Made by a program: the position numbers and the translations under genes. This document shows, one piece after another, positions 1-10,154 of a stretch of 64,000 nt of DNA. The stretch is from a virus, in IMG/VR virus record IMGVR_UViG_3300042691_029560, positions 1 through 64,000 of that record. The stretch is one strand, 5' to 3'. Numbering within the stretch: the stretch's first letter is position 1; every line of letters starts with the position of its first letter. The notes beneath the pieces were generated by a model. That model made no database searches, was not told where the DNA came from, and worked only from the letters and a program-made list of their open reading frames with translations.

Positions 1-146
1 TCCGGGCAAGCCTTACAAATATCCATTCTCCCCTGGGCATGGCTTTCATCAATCTTACGAGCTTTAGGATTTAAGAGATCTAACGGTGTCACACCATTTT
101 TTTCTTTGTATTGCTCCCATCGGGACTTTTTAGGCTCAGTGTTCAC
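1..146 (-). CDS. Small zinc-ribbon protein, 3' part outside window
   Basis: A minus-strand reading frame starts with GTG at 146 and runs off the left edge after 48 codons. It begins VNTEPKKSRWEQYKEKNG, continues with LDLLNPKAR, and ends at the edge in DICKACP, the first half of a Cys-x2-Cys zinc knuckle. Short tail-end proteins of this type (a 'RWxxYKxxxG' opening followed by two CxxC pairs) are common at the end of the tail module in T4-like and actinobacterial phages, where their function is unknown. The start overlaps the end of the preceding gene by 11 bases, so translation is probably coupled. The second CxxC pair would lie outside the window and cannot be confirmed. Confidence 0.75.
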   Translation of the reverse strand, partial: MNTEPKKSRWEQYKEKNGVTPLDLLNPKARKIDESHAQGRMDICKACP

Positions 147-534
147 GGTGAAAAGGCTCCAATTTAGACATGTCGGTATCTATAATTACAAACTCGTTAT
201 TAACAAATAAAGCATTTGGAGACACAACGTATAGTCCATAAGGATATTCTAAAAGATTTAAAACTAGAGGCTCGCTAAGAAGAATACTTCCAAAATACTC
301 TGAAGTTTGAAACTCTTCTAAAACTTCACCGTCTTTTAAAAATTTAACGGTGATTCCATCATGGCCCGGGTAGTCTTCCGAGATGTCAACTATTTGGTCG
401 TATCCTGTAAAAATAGCAGCGTGCTCTACGGATAGCGGTAGGTCGTACAAGCATCGAGTATCTATTACCCAAACTAATGGAACGCCTCTAACTCCACCAG
501 CACTTGTAAATTGAATTGAATCATCTGTAAGCAT
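136..534 (-). CDS. Hypothetical tail-module protein, 132 aa
   Basis: I do not recognise this 132-residue protein. It begins MLTDDSIQFTSAGGVRGVPL and has mixed beta-type sequence without membrane segments, cysteine pairs or obvious catalytic motifs. It lies directly after the giant fibre and the Cys-rich miniprotein and is read in the same direction. It is followed by an overlapping zinc-ribbon gene. Position suggests an accessory tail-tip or fibre-assembly role, but that is inference only. The ATG at 534 is used because it sits just after the previous stop, with no better start nearby. Confidence 0.75.
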   Translation of the reverse strand: MLTDDSIQFTSAGGVRGVPLVWVIDTRCLYDLPLSVEHAAIFTGYDQIVDISEDYPGHDGITVKFLKDGEVLEEFQTSEYFGSILLSEPLVLNLLEYPYGLYVVSPNALFVNNEFVIIDTDMSKLEPFHREH

Positions 535-543
535 ATTTATATC

Positions 544-744
544 CTAGCAGTCGTAAGTCCAAGTAAATGGGCCTTGGGCGTCTACTGGAGAACAAGTTGC
601 TCCCAAACCAAAATCTGCAGCTGCGCAGATCCCAGTAGAAGTGCAACAAGCAAGAGACACTTGAGCACTTGTACAGTATTTACCGGAAGTCGGGGCACCA
701 GCCGATTTATATGATCCTATAAGTCCTTGCACGCAACCAGCCAT
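544..744 (-). CDS. Cys-rich 66-aa protein coupled to the tail fibre
   Basis: This 66-residue protein starts in a TAATG overlap with the stop codon of the 3136-residue fibre, so it is translationally coupled to it. It is small, Gly/Ala/Thr-rich and has seven cysteines (at the N-terminus, a YCTS site, a CC pair, GICA, ATCS and the final residue). It has no signal peptide and no CxxC zinc spacing. The composition suggests a disulphide- or metal-stabilised surface peptide, perhaps a fibre tip or a fibre chaperone. I cannot assign a family. Confidence 0.7.
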   Translation of the reverse strand: MAGCVQGLIGSYKSAGAPTSGKYCTSAQVSLACCTSTGICAAADFGLGATCSPVDAQGPFTWTYDC

Positions 745-3700
745 TATGTTAATCCGTTTCCGCTAATAATCCATGAAGTGGATGTGATCTTTACTGCAGT
801 AGCCATACCAAATGGAGCAAGAGTACGAGATCCTGTAGTTCCAGTACCTGCTAAATACATGGTATCAGAAGTAATAGCAATAGTCATAGTTGCACCCGAG
901 CCAGCAATAAACGTAAGTGTTGTGCCGATAGGCAGTGCAAGGTTTGTGTTTGAGTTGATTGTCACTGTGCGAGTAGCAGAAGCGTAAATATGCTTACCTG
1001 CATCTGCGGCTACAATAGTGTAAGAGCCAGTTGTTGTTGAATTTTGTGGAAGACCCATAAAACCTGCACCAGCTGCGGCGGTTGAGGTTGTACCATCTAG
1101 TGGGTTTGGGTCTGTTCCATCCGCATTTACGATGGTTCGTGCTGAACTAGAAGTTCCACGATATTTTAGAGCACCAGATTCAACAAATAGAACACCGCCA
1201 CCGCTAGGGTTGGAAGACGGAACAGTTCCAGCATTAGCTATACCAATAACACCGGATCCTCCACCGGTTCCTGCAGTTCCAGCAACTCTAAGGTTTCCCA
1301 TAGTAGTTAGAGTTGAAGATGTTAAGAAAGATCCGTCTGCAGTTATATAAGCTCTAACGGTACCATCTGATATTTGCCATTGTTGAATATCGGTAACCTG
1401 GCTTGCTGCAGCGCGAACAATTAAGCCTACCGTTGCGGCAGATCGAGAAACAGACGAGGCTTGGGCATAAACTCTAACTGTTCCAGCAACAGTTTGAGAT
1501 CCAGTAGTGGTGTTTGCATAAGTAAAGCTTGTAGTTGTTGGGGTAGAAGCAACAGAAAAAGTACCGTTATATCCAGTTGGAGTAATTCCAGCAACTGTTA
1601 CAATGTCACCAACAGCCAAGTTGTGGTTGTTTGTGGTAGTTATGGTTGCTGTAGTTCCGTCTCCAGAAGTGGCCGTTGTTGCCCCACCTGTTGATGTAGT
1701 CAACGGTGCAATAGATCCAGTAAAGATTTGTCCTACACCGCTACGTCCACCAACAATAGCGGCAGATCCATCCTGGTAATCAACAAGATTTGCTGTAATA
1801 GCTCCAAATCCACGCACCATAAAAGGTCTTTGAGCAGAAGAGTAAGCTTGAACAGCAAGATAAGCACCGTTACCAGGCTGCGCTGTGAGATTTCCAAAAA
1901 ATGCTCCGTTAGGTGCATTAAGAACATCAAATGTTCCCTTACCAGTCTGAGATACCGAGGCAACCGTGCTAGGAGCGCTTGTCTGCCACTCTTGGAGATT
2001 GACTGTCTGACCGCTTCTACCGCGAACAATTATGCCTTGAGAGCCAGTAGCCCTAGTTTGAACGTTTAAAGCCGCGCCATAATCAGCTGCACCATAAACA
2101 TATGTTTGAGCGGTAGTAAATAAAGTTGAATTAGTAAATAAAGCTCCCGATGACGCAACAGAAAAAAGTGTTGTGTTACCGCTATTATCTTGTCCAACTA
2201 ATAAATCAGCTGATTGACTAGCTGCCCCACGAATAACAACACCAATACGAGTGGATAATTGACTATAAACGTCCAACTGGGCGATAGGAGCAGTATTTCC
2301 AATACCAACCTTAGCTGCAGCGTCAATGCTAATTGCTTCACCCAGTGCTCCAGTCGGAGCGAGTAAAGTTAGTCTTGGATTACCGCTTCCATCTGATTTT
2401 AGATACAGTCCTGACTGCCATAGATCAGATGTGTTTGATAAGAGTATGCCCCTTGATTGGTTGGCTGCGTTTGCTACTGGTTTTAGTGTTAGTGCGCCTG
2501 CGCTTGTAACTAACGCAACAGTAGTCGCTGTTGTACCATTCCAAGTTTGCCACTGCTGTAAGTCAGCAGTCTGACCATTAGCACCACGAATAATAGCCCC
2601 AACATTTGTTGTAGATGTGGAATAGACACCTAACTGAACTCCAGAAGCTGAAGAATTAAGACCAATAGTCATATTGCCAGAAGTCAACATGTTGTTGAAG
2701 TTTTGGTAGAAACCGTTGTGAGTAATTGTTCCTGCAAAGAAAGCTCCTCCAGCAGCATCCATAGTTATAACAGCGGAGCCACCAGATCCTTCAATTCTAA
2801 GCATGTTAACACCCTGATTAACAGCTGCTCGAAGTATGAAAGGAGTGGTAGCAGCCGATCTAGCAACAATAGATGCTTGTGCATCAATTGCAACGGTACC
2901 AGCAACAGTTTGAGCACCAGTAGTTGCGTTGTTATAGGTAAAACTTGTTGTTGTAGGAGTTCCAGTAACAATATATGTTCCGTTATATCCTGTTGGTGTT
3001 ACACCTGCAACGGTAACCCTATCACCAGAAGCCAAATTGTGGTTTGATGTAGTTGTAATTGTCGCGACAGAGCCTGTACCAGAGGTTGCAGTAGTTGCAC
3101 CGCCAGTAGATGTGGTTAGTGGTTGTGCTGAACCTGAGAATAACTGACCATTAGCGTTTACACCACCTAAAGTAGTTCCGCTAGAGTTCAGTAAAACGCT
3201 TAGATGGTTTACCTGCAAAGCACCGCCACGAACCGCAAGACCCCAAGTATTAGCAGAAGTCTGGACACCAAGGAATGCCAAACCTACAGATATTCCACCA
3301 AAGTTTCCAGCAGTTGTAGAATTAAAACGACCAGAAGAGTCAATGCTTGCTAATGTAGTTGCTGTACTTCCGTTCCATGATTGCCAATCTTGCAAGTTTC
3401 CTGTCTGTCCACTAGCACCACGAATAGTTACTGGAACCGTAGCATTTGTTGAACCAGTTATTGGCTGGACAAACAATCTATTAGAAGAAAGTTGACTAAA
3501 GTTTTCAACAACAAAGTTAGAAAATGTTGCAGAATCATTTACTGGAACATAGATAGTTCCTGTAGTAGATCCAGCATCCAAACCAAGATAAGTTTTTCCA
3601 GAAGGAGTGTAGCTTTCAGTTGTGTTATTTTGAACAATTTTTCTTACTTTAAATGAAACTACTCTATACACGTCTGGCTGACGTACTTGAATTTCATACA

Positions 3701-6700
3701 AAGAAGAACTTGTTTTTACAACACGAACGTAGTTTACGCTTGGACCTAAAACAACCGCAGCAAGTACGTCATCTTGAGTACCCATGCTTCTTGTAATTTT
3801 TACATAGAATTTAAAAGTCTGAGGGGTATTTGAACTTCCAGCAATTCCATAATTATCAAAGTTATCTACAACATCAACTTGATAAGATGCGCCTGTGTAT
3901 AATCCAGTAGGAGCTGTTACCTCTATTAGTTTTTTCCAAGCAGTGTCAGTTGCACCTGCGGACTCCACCGCGTAGTCATAAATAGTTGTCCCACCTGGAA
4001 TATACATTCTTCCAAGGTAATCAACCTTAGATAAAGTTTCAGGAGTTGCCGCATTGTTTTGCCATCTTTGAAGATCTGCGCTTTGGCTAGTAGCCCCTCG
4101 AACAACTAATCCAACTGTTCCAGAAGCATCCGTATAAACAGATAATGTTCCAAGCTTTGTATTACTTTGGCCAACTACTACAGATCCATCTGCAGCCCAC
4201 GCGCCTCTAGCATTTCCAGAACCATCGTATGCCCTAATAAAAGGACCGCCATTCATAAAGAAGTTTATGCCAACTATAGATGAGCTAGAACCTCTAATTT
4301 CTACGGTTGGGGTAAATCCGCCCCAAGCGGTAGGTGTACTAGAAACACCAAAACCGCTTGTCGTAGTACTTGTAATAATTCTTCCAATGGTATTTACACC
4401 ACCTGCACCAATAAACTGAGCACCTGCAGTAGAGCCAGTGCTAGACATATTGTCTATAAGACCTTCTTCTACACCAGCTGTTCCAGTTCTAGCAGCTAGT
4501 TTCAAAGTTCCAGCAGTTGTCCCGTCTTCTACGTAGAATCGAGCAAAATCAGCAGCCGGGTTAGTTACTGTGGACGTAGTTTTCTTCATTGCAAGAAGTG
4601 CTCCACCAAAAGCTGCTTCAAATGAGCCAAGAGATCCATTAAGAACCCAGCCAACGCTCCAAGCATAGAAACTGGTGTCTACCCTCACCTGTGGAGACCC
4701 ACCGCTATTTTGAATTTGGAATACGTCAACAGTTGGAGTTAGGGGAGCTTTTACAATTAAAGGCGTTTGGCCAGAATTACTGGTTGTGTTAGTTACAGGA
4801 CCGTAGAAAGAACCACCAGCTCTAGGCATCATGCTCGTTGACCACATATCAGAATTAAAGTTATATGCCCACAAATGTTGAATTCTAAGTTGAGTGCTAT
4901 TAGGGCTAGAAATCGTATAGCGAATCTGATTTATACCAGTAGCGTTTCCATTTGTTAAACCAGAAACAGCAGCAAATATATCTTCACTTGTATTAGTTGT
5001 AGTAGTAAATACAGTTACCCAAGAACTACTATCTAAAGAAAAGACTTCAATAGTCACGCTGTTAGCTCTAAAAGTAGAACTACCAAAACTAAGACCCACC
5101 CATGTTCCATAGGTTAAAGTTCTAGGTAGTGGGACAGTAATAACTAGTGGAAATGTAAATCCACTTGTTGGGCTGATGTTAAAGAAACTTGCTGTGCCAT
5201 CAAACATGGCATCCCAGTTAGCATTTGAAATACTGTAAGAAACACCATTTTGTGTTGCACTTACAGTTGATCCACGAAGCCTGGCATTAGCCATATCATT
5301 TGCCAAATAAGCGTTATACATAAATCTACCTTCTGGATTATGTCCAGCAAAGTAGCTGCTACCATACAGGTTTGATGATGTATTTGTTGCTAAATAAAGG
5401 TTTGAGTCGCTAGATCCATCAGCCTTTAAAAACTGGCTAGACGTTCCACCAGATTTTACAAAAGAAGTTCCGCTAACAACACCGGTGCTGCTAACAAGTC
5501 CACGAATGATCGGCTGACCAGTGTATGGAATGTACATCTCCGGAACGTATGTGGCAATGACTCCGCTATCAAATGATAGAGTCCCAGTGGGAGCAGTAGT
5601 AGTTGAAGCAGGGTTTTTATAGATTATCGTGCTGCTATCAATACCGTGGGTTATATTGTAAGAAAATGTAGTGTACTGCCCTGATGAAGCTTGTAAATAC
5701 ACCGACACCGATCCATTAGTTTCGGTGTAAGTCACAATACGAGCAGACACTCTTACTGTTCCCTCTAAATAGTATCGGTATGTAAAAGCATTTCTATTGC
5801 TTAGTAGTACTCTTGCTCTTGCTTTAGCAACAGAACCCCAGTTATCATCAAGCACAGCGTCAACAATAATGTGATCAAATGTTCCAGCAGTAGATATAGG
5901 AAGAGTAGCAATTTTCCAGTATGTTGTTGAAGCTGGAGCACCAGAAGAAACGCTAAATCCATAAGCTGTTTTTCCTGGATACAAACCACCGGTAGCAGAG
6001 ACATCTCCAGTAAAGTTTATTGTTCCGTCAGCTGAAACTATATTTTGTGCTGATCCTGATGTTCCAAGATATTTTAGAGCACCAGTATCAACATAAAGAA
6101 TACCTCCACCAGTTGGAAGAGATGCAGGTACGGTTGTAGCATTAGAAATACCAATTACACCTGATCCACCACCTAAGCTGGCAGATCCACCGCCCAGTTG
6201 AATATTTTTTAAGCTAGCAAGGGTAGCAACGGTTGATCCATCGCTGACAGCAGAAATAGTAGCCCCTTGCAACGTTCCAGTAGCTCTTACTCCCCCCTGA
6301 GGAGAGATATTTGCAATAACAGTTCCGGAAGCATTTTGCCATTCTTGGAGATTATTTGCCTGAGTTACCGTAGCGGTACCACCAGAAACAAAAGCTCCAG
6401 TAGCAGCATTAGTTACTGTAAATGTTGTTTGTGATGGAACTGTAGCGATCGTAACGGACGTTAGGTTGTATGCTCCCGGGTTTACTCCAGTAATTGTTAC
6501 AACGTCACCGGCATCCATATAATGAGCCGTAGACGTAGTGTAGGTTACTGTAGTTCCATTTCCAGAAACGTTCGATACAGTTGCAGTTCTAGTTTTTGCT
6601 TTTACAATAAGTCTTGTATTTGTTCCTCTAGATTCTAATACGGTATTTTTTGCATCAGAGTTGAAGGTTGATAACCCAACTAAGTTAAAAATAACTCTTT

Positions 6701-9700
6701 CCGGATCACTGTTGAAAGAAAAATAACTAGCAGAACCAGCCGGGCCTCCAAGATATAAATTTCTAGTAGTGGAATCAAAGCCAATTCCAGCCCAAGAGTT
6801 GTAGTTCCAGTTATTACCACTTTCAAATCTAAGTTGATTTAGATTTCTAATATTTATTTCTTTATTGCCTTGATACCCTAAAGTAGTAGTCCCAGGAAGA
6901 TTTAAATATGGAGTAGATCCGCCAGTCGCATTTAGAGTGAGACTTGTGGATATAGTTGGGCTAGTAGCAAGAACAACGTCTCCAGTTCCAGTGTAAGTAC
7001 TAAAGTCTGTAAGACCAGCTTCCCAGTTGGCTGCACCGGTTCCTGCGGTTGCAATACAAGTAACCATTGCAGTAGTTCCAGGAATAATTGTAAATACTAA
7101 GTTTCCACCAGAAGAGTTAACTGTTAAGTTAGCAGTGCTGTTGTTAACAATGTGGAATGTCCAACCAAGAGCTAGGGTGCTAGTTACAGGAAGAGTGATC
7201 GTTTGAGCAGTACTTCCAGTGAATTGCTGATAGTAAGTGCTACTGTTTGTTAGAACTACTGGAGTTCCAGATGTGACCGTGGTAGTAAAGCCAGTCAAAG
7301 CTGTCAAAGATGCAGAAGACGTTGTAGATGTCAGGTTTCCGCTAGCATCTACCTTCACAAATCCGGCAGTACCACCAGATAAAGCTCCAACCTTAGTAAG
7401 AGACGAGTTAACTACGCTAGATCCTAGGGTAGTTGCAGTTAAAACAGAAGTTCCAGCAATGTCGTACGAAGTTCCAGGAGAGACAATGTCTATGTCCTGG
7501 TTTGAAGTCCAAGCATCAGTAGCATTGTACCAATTCCAAGTTTTATCCGGAGCGGTTCCCTTTACAGTAATACCTGCGCCATCGGCCAAAGCATCTGATG
7601 GGGATGCTGTACTTGCAAGTTCAATATTTTTATCATCAACAGTAATGGTTGTGGAATTTACAGTAGTTGTAGTTCCATTAATAATCGTGTTTCCGTTAAC
7701 AGTCAAAGTTCCAGCAACTACAACGCCAGCAGAAGTTACTGTCAATCTATCGGTATTTACGTCTGTATATCCACCACCAGAAACTACAAACTTTTTAGAT
7801 TTTATTTGAACAACAGATTGACTAGAAGACTCGTCCCAGTATCCAGCAATAAGGGCATATTCTTCAGCAAAAACATAATCAGTTAAACCGGAGTGATATT
7901 TTTTATTAGCAATTAGCTCAAAACCAGAATCCCTATCACCAGTAATAGTTTTTAAAGACGATACGAGATCTACATAATCTCCACCATTATTTATGTATCT
8001 ATATGTACCGCTAGTAACTGTCAAGGTTTCATAGTCAGTAGGGAGAACTACCTTTGATGCTAAAGAATCAGATGTAGTTACATTAGGAGAAACAAGCATA
8101 GATCTGCTGAAATTAGACTGCTTAAATCCAACGTAATTAAAGTAGTCTAAAGATGCAGTTTGAGTGTCAAGGTCTACGTTTATCCACTGTTTGGTGCCTT
8201 CAATAGAGGCCTGAGCGGGGTCGTAACTTGGAACTAGATCGGTTGTAGAGTACCATCTAATATTTGGAAGGCTGCCTCCAAAAAAGCTTTTATTAGTTGT
8301 GGATACGTATAAGTTATCTATTAAATATGAAAAACTAGTAATCTTTGTTGGAGATCCGCTAACATAACCCGCTCCATTGTGGGTATACATCCAACCAGGG
8401 ATATCTATGTAGATATCTGCTTTGCTTGCATAGTTAGTGCTGTCAAGAGTCTTATATTTAATTGCAAGTTTATTTGCATCAATAATTATTGAATTAGATT
8501 TTTCCATATACGGAATGCCAATAGCCGCATCATGGTACCCAAGTGAGTAAAGTATAGGGTCAGAAATTAAATATTTACCGGTTCCGGCGTCCCAAAGAGC
8601 TTTAGTTTCTACAGATAAAACATCATAAAGATTTACAGTAGACCCGTTGCCAAAACGTAGTCTAATATCAGAAAGATTAAATGCAGCGTTTGTAACTGTA
8701 TAAATATAGGCAGACCGAGTTCCGTAACCATCATCTCCAAGATCCACAGTTGTATTTGGATTACGTATTTCATCGACTGCAACAAGAGTTACATTGTCTT
8801 CAAGAGTATCCGTAGTGGTGTACCCAGAATCTATGTAAAAAGTAGTAGAACTTGGAGCAGGAGAAGACAAGACCGTCTGTGTTCTTGTATAACCACCAGT
8901 AACATTTTTTCTAGTTATGCGTCCTAAATACTCTCCAAGAAGAGAGTCAAACTGGACACCGTCAAAATCTAAAAGAACGGTGTCTCCACCAGACAACCCG
9001 TGGGCACCAGAAGTGTCAATTTGCCAATATAAAGCTCCACCAGGGCCGGCGTATCTTGAAACAGACGTAGGGACCGATCTGGTTGATGTGTACCTAGGAA
9101 ATACTGTAAGACCTAAGTATAAAACTCTACCAAAATCATAAAGATTGTACTGATCGCCAACTGTGTAGTCTAATTTTCCAGAAAGATATGTAGATAACGC
9201 GCTAGACCAAATAGCCCTACCACCGTAGTTGCTATCGTATTGGTATTGAGGACCAACTCCACCATCATTAAATTGCTCAGTAGCAAAAGTTATTCCAGCA
9301 CCAGCTGTCCAAGAAGACGTGCTGGCTATTCTAGATCCTCCGGAGTTTATGTACTCAAAACTTGGATTTTCTAGTAAGTTTACATCTTCAGCTGAAACGT
9401 AAGCAACACCAGTATTTGAGAAGTACCCATAGTCAAATTCAGATTTTGAGTAATCACGCAAATAAAGACCAGCGACATCTTTATTGTAAAAAGTTACATA
9501 GCCCTGAGACTCCGAATCAGCTACATCAGTGCCGGTGTTGCTGTAGCTAATAGTTCTATAATCTACATCAGTTACCTGTACTTTTTCACCGTTTGAGTTA
9601 AATGTAGTGTCATCTTCAAGACCAACAATTATGTAGTCCCCAACAAGAATGTCATGACCTTCAATTGTTAGAGTAGCAACGTTACTTGTACGACTTTTTC

Positions 9701-10154
9701 TAGTAACGTCGTACGGGTCTGGAGAATAAGATTTAAATAGTGCAACATAACTACCTGAAGTAACGTCTTCATCGTTATCACCAAATCCAGAGCTTTCAAG
9801 AAATGTTCCAAGAAGCGTGGTAGATCCGATCACACGAGTAACTGCTGGGCTAGAGATATTCCAATAACCAATTGCACCGGCATAGGCAGTTATATCACCA
9901 CGAACAACTACGCTTCCAAACTCAGCATCACCGTTACCACTGATTCTCCAACCAGCTTCTCCAGCAATGTAATTACCACTTTGTATGGCTTTTTGAATAA
10001 TCTCTAGTTCTTCAGCTAGAGCAGATTCACTGACGGCATTAGCAGCAATTGAGTTCGAGTACTCGGTTCTGTACTCCGAGTAACGAGATTTTTCATCTAA
10101 GTAATTTAGATAAGAACCAATACTACGATTTCTAGAAAGTCTATTACTACCCAC
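744..10154 (-). CDS. Giant tail fibre / receptor-binding protein, 3136 aa
   Basis: This is the largest tail protein and the presumed receptor-binding fibre. Residues 1 to about 110 carry the usual attachment region (GEAGWRISGNGDAEFGSVVV, then VRGDITAYAG). A long mixed-beta region follows, then a segment typical of phage fibres (LTVNGNTIINGT, then TVDDKNIELAS). The C-terminal two thirds consists of about eleven copies of a beta repeat of the form V-x-R-G-A-x-x-Q-x-A-D-L-Q-x-W-Q, interspersed with HGL/GD beta modules. The N-terminus overlaps the end of the tail hub gene by 8 bases. The two blocks at about 1.1-1.7 kb and 2.8-3.1 kb are near duplicates at protein level, as are those at about 1.1-1.3 kb and 6.0-6.2 kb. 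This implies growth by internal duplication. The call as a fibre is firm; the receptor is unknown. Confidence 0.9.
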   Translation of the reverse strand: MGSNRLSRNRSIGSYLNYLDEKSRYSEYRTEYSNSIAANAVSESALAEELEIIQKAIQSGNYIAGEAGWRISGNGDAEFGSVVVRGDITAYAGAIGYWNISSPAVTRVIGSTTLLGTFLESSGFGDNDEDVTSGSYVALFKSYSPDPYDVTRKSRTSNVATLTIEGHDILVGDYIIVGLEDDTTFNSNGEKVQVTDVDYRTISYSNTGTDVADSESQGYVTFYNKDVAGLYLRDYSKSEFDYGYFSNTGVAYVSAEDVNLLENPSFEYINSGGSRIASTSSWTAGAGITFATEQFNDGGVGPQYQYDSNYGGRAIWSSALSTYLSGKLDYTVGDQYNLYDFGRVLYLGLTVFPRYTSTRSVPTSVSRYAGPGGALYWQIDTSGAHGLSGGDTVLLDFDGVQFDSLLGEYLGRITRKNVTGGYTRTQTVLSSPAPSSTTFYIDSGYTTTDTLEDNVTLVAVDEIRNPNTTVDLGDDGYGTRSAYIYTVTNAAFNLSDIRLRFGNGSTVNLYDVLSVETKALWDAGTGKYLISDPILYSLGYHDAAIGIPYMEKSNSIIIDANKLAIKYKTLDSTNYASKADIYIDIPGWMYTHNGAGYVSGSPTKITSFSYLIDNLYVSTTNKSFFGGSLPNIRWYSTTDLVPSYDPAQASIEGTKQWINVDLDTQTASLDYFNYVGFKQSNFSRSMLVSPNVTTSDSLASKVVLPTDYETLTVTSGTYRYINNGGDYVDLVSSLKTITGDRDSGFELIANKKYHSGLTDYVFAEEYALIAGYWDESSSQSVVQIKSKKFVVSGGGYTDVNTDRLTVTSAGVVVAGTLTVNGNTIINGTTTTVNSTTITVDDKNIELASTASPSDALADGAGITVKGTAPDKTWNWYNATDAWTSNQDIDIVSPGTSYDIAGTSVLTATTLGSSVVNSSLTKVGALSGGTAGFVKVDASGNLTSTTSSASLTALTGFTTTVTSGTPVVLTNSSTYYQQFTGSTAQTITLPVTSTLALGWTFHIVNNSTANLTVNSSGGNLVFTIIPGTTAMVTCIATAGTGAANWEAGLTDFSTYTGTGDVVLATSPTISTSLTLNATGGSTPYLNLPGTTTLGYQGNKEINIRNLNQLRFESGNNWNYNSWAGIGFDSTTRNLYLGGPAGSASYFSFNSDPERVIFNLVGLSTFNSDAKNTVLESRGTNTRLIVKAKTRTATVSNVSGNGTTVTYTTSTAHYMDAGDVVTITGVNPGAYNLTSVTIATVPSQTTFTVTNAATGAFVSGGTATVTQANNLQEWQNASGTVIANISPQGGVRATGTLQGATISAVSDGSTVATLASLKNIQLGGGSASLGGGSGVIGISNATTVPASLPTGGGILYVDTGALKYLGTSGSAQNIVSADGTINFTGDVSATGGLYPGKTAYGFSVSSGAPASTTYWKIATLPISTAGTFDHIIVDAVLDDNWGSVAKARARVLLSNRNAFTYRYYLEGTVRVSARIVTYTETNGSVSVYLQASSGQYTTFSYNITHGIDSSTIIYKNPASTTTAPTGTLSFDSGVIATYVPEMYIPYTGQPIIRGLVSSTGVVSGTSFVKSGGTSSQFLKADGSSDSNLYLATNTSSNLYGSSYFAGHNPEGRFMYNAYLANDMANARLRGSTVSATQNGVSYSISNANWDAMFDGTASFFNISPTSGFTFPLVITVPLPRTLTYGTWVGLSFGSSTFRANSVTIEVFSLDSSSWVTVFTTTTNTSEDIFAAVSGLTNGNATGINQIRYTISSPNSTQLRIQHLWAYNFNSDMWSTSMMPRAGGSFYGPVTNTTSNSGQTPLIVKAPLTPTVDVFQIQNSGGSPQVRVDTSFYAWSVGWVLNGSLGSFEAAFGGALLAMKKTTSTVTNPAADFARFYVEDGTTAGTLKLAARTGTAGVEEGLIDNMSSTGSTAGAQFIGAGGVNTIGRIITSTTTSGFGVSSTPTAWGGFTPTVEIRGSSSSIVGINFFMNGGPFIRAYDGSGNARGAWAADGSVVVGQSNTKLGTLSVYTDASGTVGLVVRGATSQSADLQRWQNNAATPETLSKVDYLGRMYIPGGTTIYDYAVESAGATDTAWKKLIEVTAPTGLYTGASYQVDVVDNFDNYGIAGSSNTPQTFKFYVKITRSMGTQDDVLAAVVLGPSVNYVRVVKTSSSLYEIQVRQPDVYRVVSFKVRKIVQNNTTESYTPSGKTYLGLDAGSTTGTIYVPVNDSATFSNFVVENFSQLSSNRLFVQPITGSTNATVPVTIRGASGQTGNLQDWQSWNGSTATTLASIDSSGRFNSTTAGNFGGISVGLAFLGVQTSANTWGLAVRGGALQVNHLSVLLNSSGTTLGGVNANGQLFSGSAQPLTTSTGGATTATSGTGSVATITTTSNHNLASGDRVTVAGVTPTGYNGTYIVTGTPTTTSFTYNNATTGAQTVAGTVAIDAQASIVARSAATTPFILRAAVNQGVNMLRIEGSGGSAVITMDAAGGAFFAGTITHNGFYQNFNNMLTSGNMTIGLNSSASGVQLGVYSTSTTNVGAIIRGANGQTADLQQWQTWNGTTATTVALVTSAGALTLKPVANAANQSRGILLSNTSDLWQSGLYLKSDGSGNPRLTLLAPTGALGEAISIDAAAKVGIGNTAPIAQLDVYSQLSTRIGVVIRGAASQSADLLVGQDNSGNTTLFSVASSGALFTNSTLFTTAQTYVYGAADYGAALNVQTRATGSQGIIVRGRSGQTVNLQEWQTSAPSTVASVSQTGKGTFDVLNAPNGAFFGNLTAQPGNGAYLAVQAYSSAQRPFMVRGFGAITANLVDYQDGSAAIVGGRSGVGQIFTGSIAPLTTSTGGATTATSGDGTTATITTTNNHNLAVGDIVTVAGITPTGYNGTFSVASTPTTTSFTYANTTTGSQTVAGTVRVYAQASSVSRSAATVGLIVRAAASQVTDIQQWQISDGTVRAYITADGSFLTSSTLTTMGNLRVAGTAGTGGGSGVIGIANAGTVPSSNPSGGGVLFVESGALKYRGTSSSARTIVNADGTDPNPLDGTTSTAAAGAGFMGLPQNSTTTGSYTIVAADAGKHIYASATRTVTINSNTNLALPIGTTLTFIAGSGATMTIAITSDTMYLAGTGTTGSRTLAPFGMATAVKITSTSWIISGNGLT
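1380..6400 (-). repeat. Beta-repeat array inside the tail fibre
   Basis: Within the fibre gene, a unit of about 38 residues recurs roughly eleven times (near 1.39, 1.79, 1.98, 2.2, 2.55, 2.8, 3.2, 3.4, 4.1, 4.7 and 6.35 kb). Typical copies are IIRGANGQTADLQQWQ, VTIRGASGQTGNLQDWQ and IIVRGRSGQTVNLQEWQ. Each is followed by a short beta strand and a Gly-turn. The spacing and composition fit trimeric beta-helical fibre shafts known from other phages. Confidence 0.75.

Noticed and set aside
7237-7809. 190-residue open frame on the plus strand opposite the tail fibre
   Set aside because: It is a shadow of the Val/Thr/Gly-rich fibre coding sequence, has no ribosome site and gives low-complexity Val-rich protein.
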